Shown: positions 6,276 through 7,076 of the stretch, one piece after another | How the letters are laid out: the number at the start of each line of letters is the position of its first letter | How positions within the stretch are numbered: the stretch's first letter is position 1 | Assembly: GCA_964518595.1 (NCBI GenBank) | Contig: CAZFHA010000041.1 | Coordinates: 1 to 7,076, forward strand | Length of the DNA: 7,076 bases | Source of the DNA: CAZFHA01 sp964518595 | GTDB taxonomy: Bacteria > Bacillota > Clostridia > Saccharofermentanales > Saccharofermentanaceae | Reading direction: 5' to 3' | The notes under the pieces: model-generated | What the model saw: the letters and a program-made list of their open reading frames with translations, nothing else | Databases searched by the model: none | Told to the model about the DNA's origin: nothing | Made by a program: the position numbers and the translations under genes

Positions 6276-7001
6276 ATGACTTTAAAATGGCTTCGTAACT
6301 TACCGCTACCATTGATTTTTTCCGCTTTTGGTCTTAGCTTTCTTTATGTGTGGCTGAGTCAACAGTTGATACCACTTCTTAATCCGCAGGGTTTTGGCGA
6401 TTTTTCTCAGCTTACGTTGACGGCACTCCTGCTACTGGGGACGGTTCTACTTGTAGTCCTTTTTTATTTCTATTGGAGTCAAGTTGCAATGCACTGGCGT
6501 GATGGGAAGACTAGGGGAAGAGGCCTCTTCGGGCGATTAACTCTTTCCGTTTTAGCTCTGGCAGGCTTCTTTCTCATACTTAGTTTTATTTATGGTCTTA
6601 TATCGGTAGCACTTTATACCTTGTTGGCTTCGCGATTTTCTTTAGGGGAGATCAAGGGATTTATCAGTATGCTAACCAATGTGATAAGTTTAATGCTTTT
6701 ACCTTTAGCGGCGTCAGTTTTTTGTGGTGCGGTCTTTGAAGAGGGTACTCTTGTTCAGGGCTGGTATCGGGGCTGGAGAAAGCTCAATAAAGTATATCCG
6801 GCATTTTTAGCTTTACTCATATTTGTCAGTGGATTAGGCTGGCTAATGTTACTGCCACTTCGACTATTGGAGAATAATTTATTAATTTCTCTTCTTGAAG
6901 GGATTGTGTTGACGGGTTCGGGAGGGCTGGTTCTTTTAAGTATACCGGCTTTTTATCAGAGTCCACCACAGTTCTTTAAGGGGGTAATTCGCAGGTGGTA
7001 G
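6276..7001 (+). CDS. Six-helix integral membrane protein of unknown function
   Basis: I do not recognise this 241-residue protein. It is very hydrophobic, with six probable membrane helices at about 10-30, 46-67, 88-117, 128-153, 174-197 and 202-227. The loop between helices 2 and 3 is short and basic (RDGKTRGRG, 75-83), and the tail ends in RRW, so by the positive-inside rule both probably face the cytoplasm. Another loop contains EEGTLVQGWYRGWRK (155-169), rich in Trp and basic residues. No catalytic, transporter or binding motif was identified. The start is ATG 6276, 5 nt after GGGAGG (6265-6270). An in-frame TTG at 6213 would add 21 hydrophilic residues and has no good ribosome site. It has its own promoter and is cut off from the sulfur genes by a terminator, so a shared role is not implied. 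It may belong with the gene starting at 7055. Confidence 0.75.
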   Translation: MTLKWLRNLPLPLIFSAFGLSFLYVWLSQQLIPLLNPQGFGDFSQLTLTALLLLGTVLLVVLFYFYWSQVAMHWRDGKTRGRGLFGRLTLSVLALAGFFLILSFIYGLISVALYTLLASRFSLGEIKGFISMLTNVISLMLLPLAASVFCGAVFEEGTLVQGWYRGWRKLNKVYPAFLALLIFVSGLGWLMLLPLRLLENNLLISLLEGIVLTGSGGLVLLSIPAFYQSPPQFFKGVIRRW

Positions 7002-7003
7002 AA

Positions 7004-7036
7004 GGTCGGTTTACGTCCGACTGTTGTTGTTGTTTT
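7004..7036 (+). terminator. Weak terminator or attenuator-like hairpin
   Basis: GTCGG (7005-7009) pairs with CCGAC (7017-7021), with one added G-T pair, around a 7-nt loop. A T-rich stretch with several TTG triplets ending in five T follows. The stem is short, so termination would be inefficient and read-through into the next gene is likely. Confidence 0.3.
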
Positions 7037-7054
7037 TCGTATGGGGGACTGTTT

Positions 7055-7076
7055 ATGAAGAAATATCTGGCTCGTA
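7055..7076 (+). CDS. Start of a further gene, truncated by the window edge
   Basis: ATG 7055 opens a frame reading M-K-K-Y-L-A-R to the end of the window, with GGGGGA (7043-7048) 6 nt upstream as ribosome site. The Met-Lys-Lys beginning would suit a signal peptide or a small cytoplasmic protein. Seven residues cannot identify a family. Its position 53 nt after the membrane-protein gene on the same strand suggests co-transcription. Confidence 0.5.

Overview
The window looks like a chromosomal stretch from a low-to-moderate GC Gram-positive anaerobe, probably a Clostridia-type Firmicute. This rests on purine-rich ribosome binding sites, compact promoters with TTGACA boxes, hairpin terminators, and the gene families present; the lineage is inference and no genus is claimed. 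All real genes lie on the + strand.

Layout: (1) Positions 1-230 are non-coding. They hold two tandem hairpins at the left edge (possibly an IS200/IS605-type end or an old terminator), a weak promoter, and a perfect 14-bp stem-loop just before the first gene. (2) Positions 231-2926 carry a two-gene, translationally coupled ABC importer: an ATPase with two CBS domains, then a permease fused to its own substrate-binding domain. The architecture is that of the OpuC/BilE/EgtUV group (betaine, carnitine, choline or ergothioneine uptake). (3) Positions 2927-3170 hold a terminator, then a near-consensus promoter whose -10 box is overlapped by an inverted repeat. (4) Positions 3171-6010 carry an ArsR-family repressor with two cysteines placed like those of the persulfide sensors SqrR/BigR, followed by an 830-residue fusion of CoA-disulfide reductase, rhodanese, TusA and a DsrE-like domain. 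(5) A strong hairpin at 6032-6076 separates this from a promoter and a six-helix membrane protein of unknown function (6276-7001). (6) The first seven codons of a further gene run off the right edge.

The most coherent reading is a reactive-sulfur module. The repressor would sense persulfide or polysulfide and control itself and the four-domain sulfur-handling enzyme. That enzyme has all four expected reactive cysteines (C43, C521, C602, C791). The adjacent importer is a separate transcription unit. Its substrate cannot be read from sequence alone, but a sulfur-handling neighbour makes ergothioneine (EgtUV-type) a serious alternative to an osmolyte. A 15-nt sequence shared by the importer leader and the repressor promoter hints at a link between the two units. 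Every part belongs to a known family; the combination and the control sites are what deserve attention.
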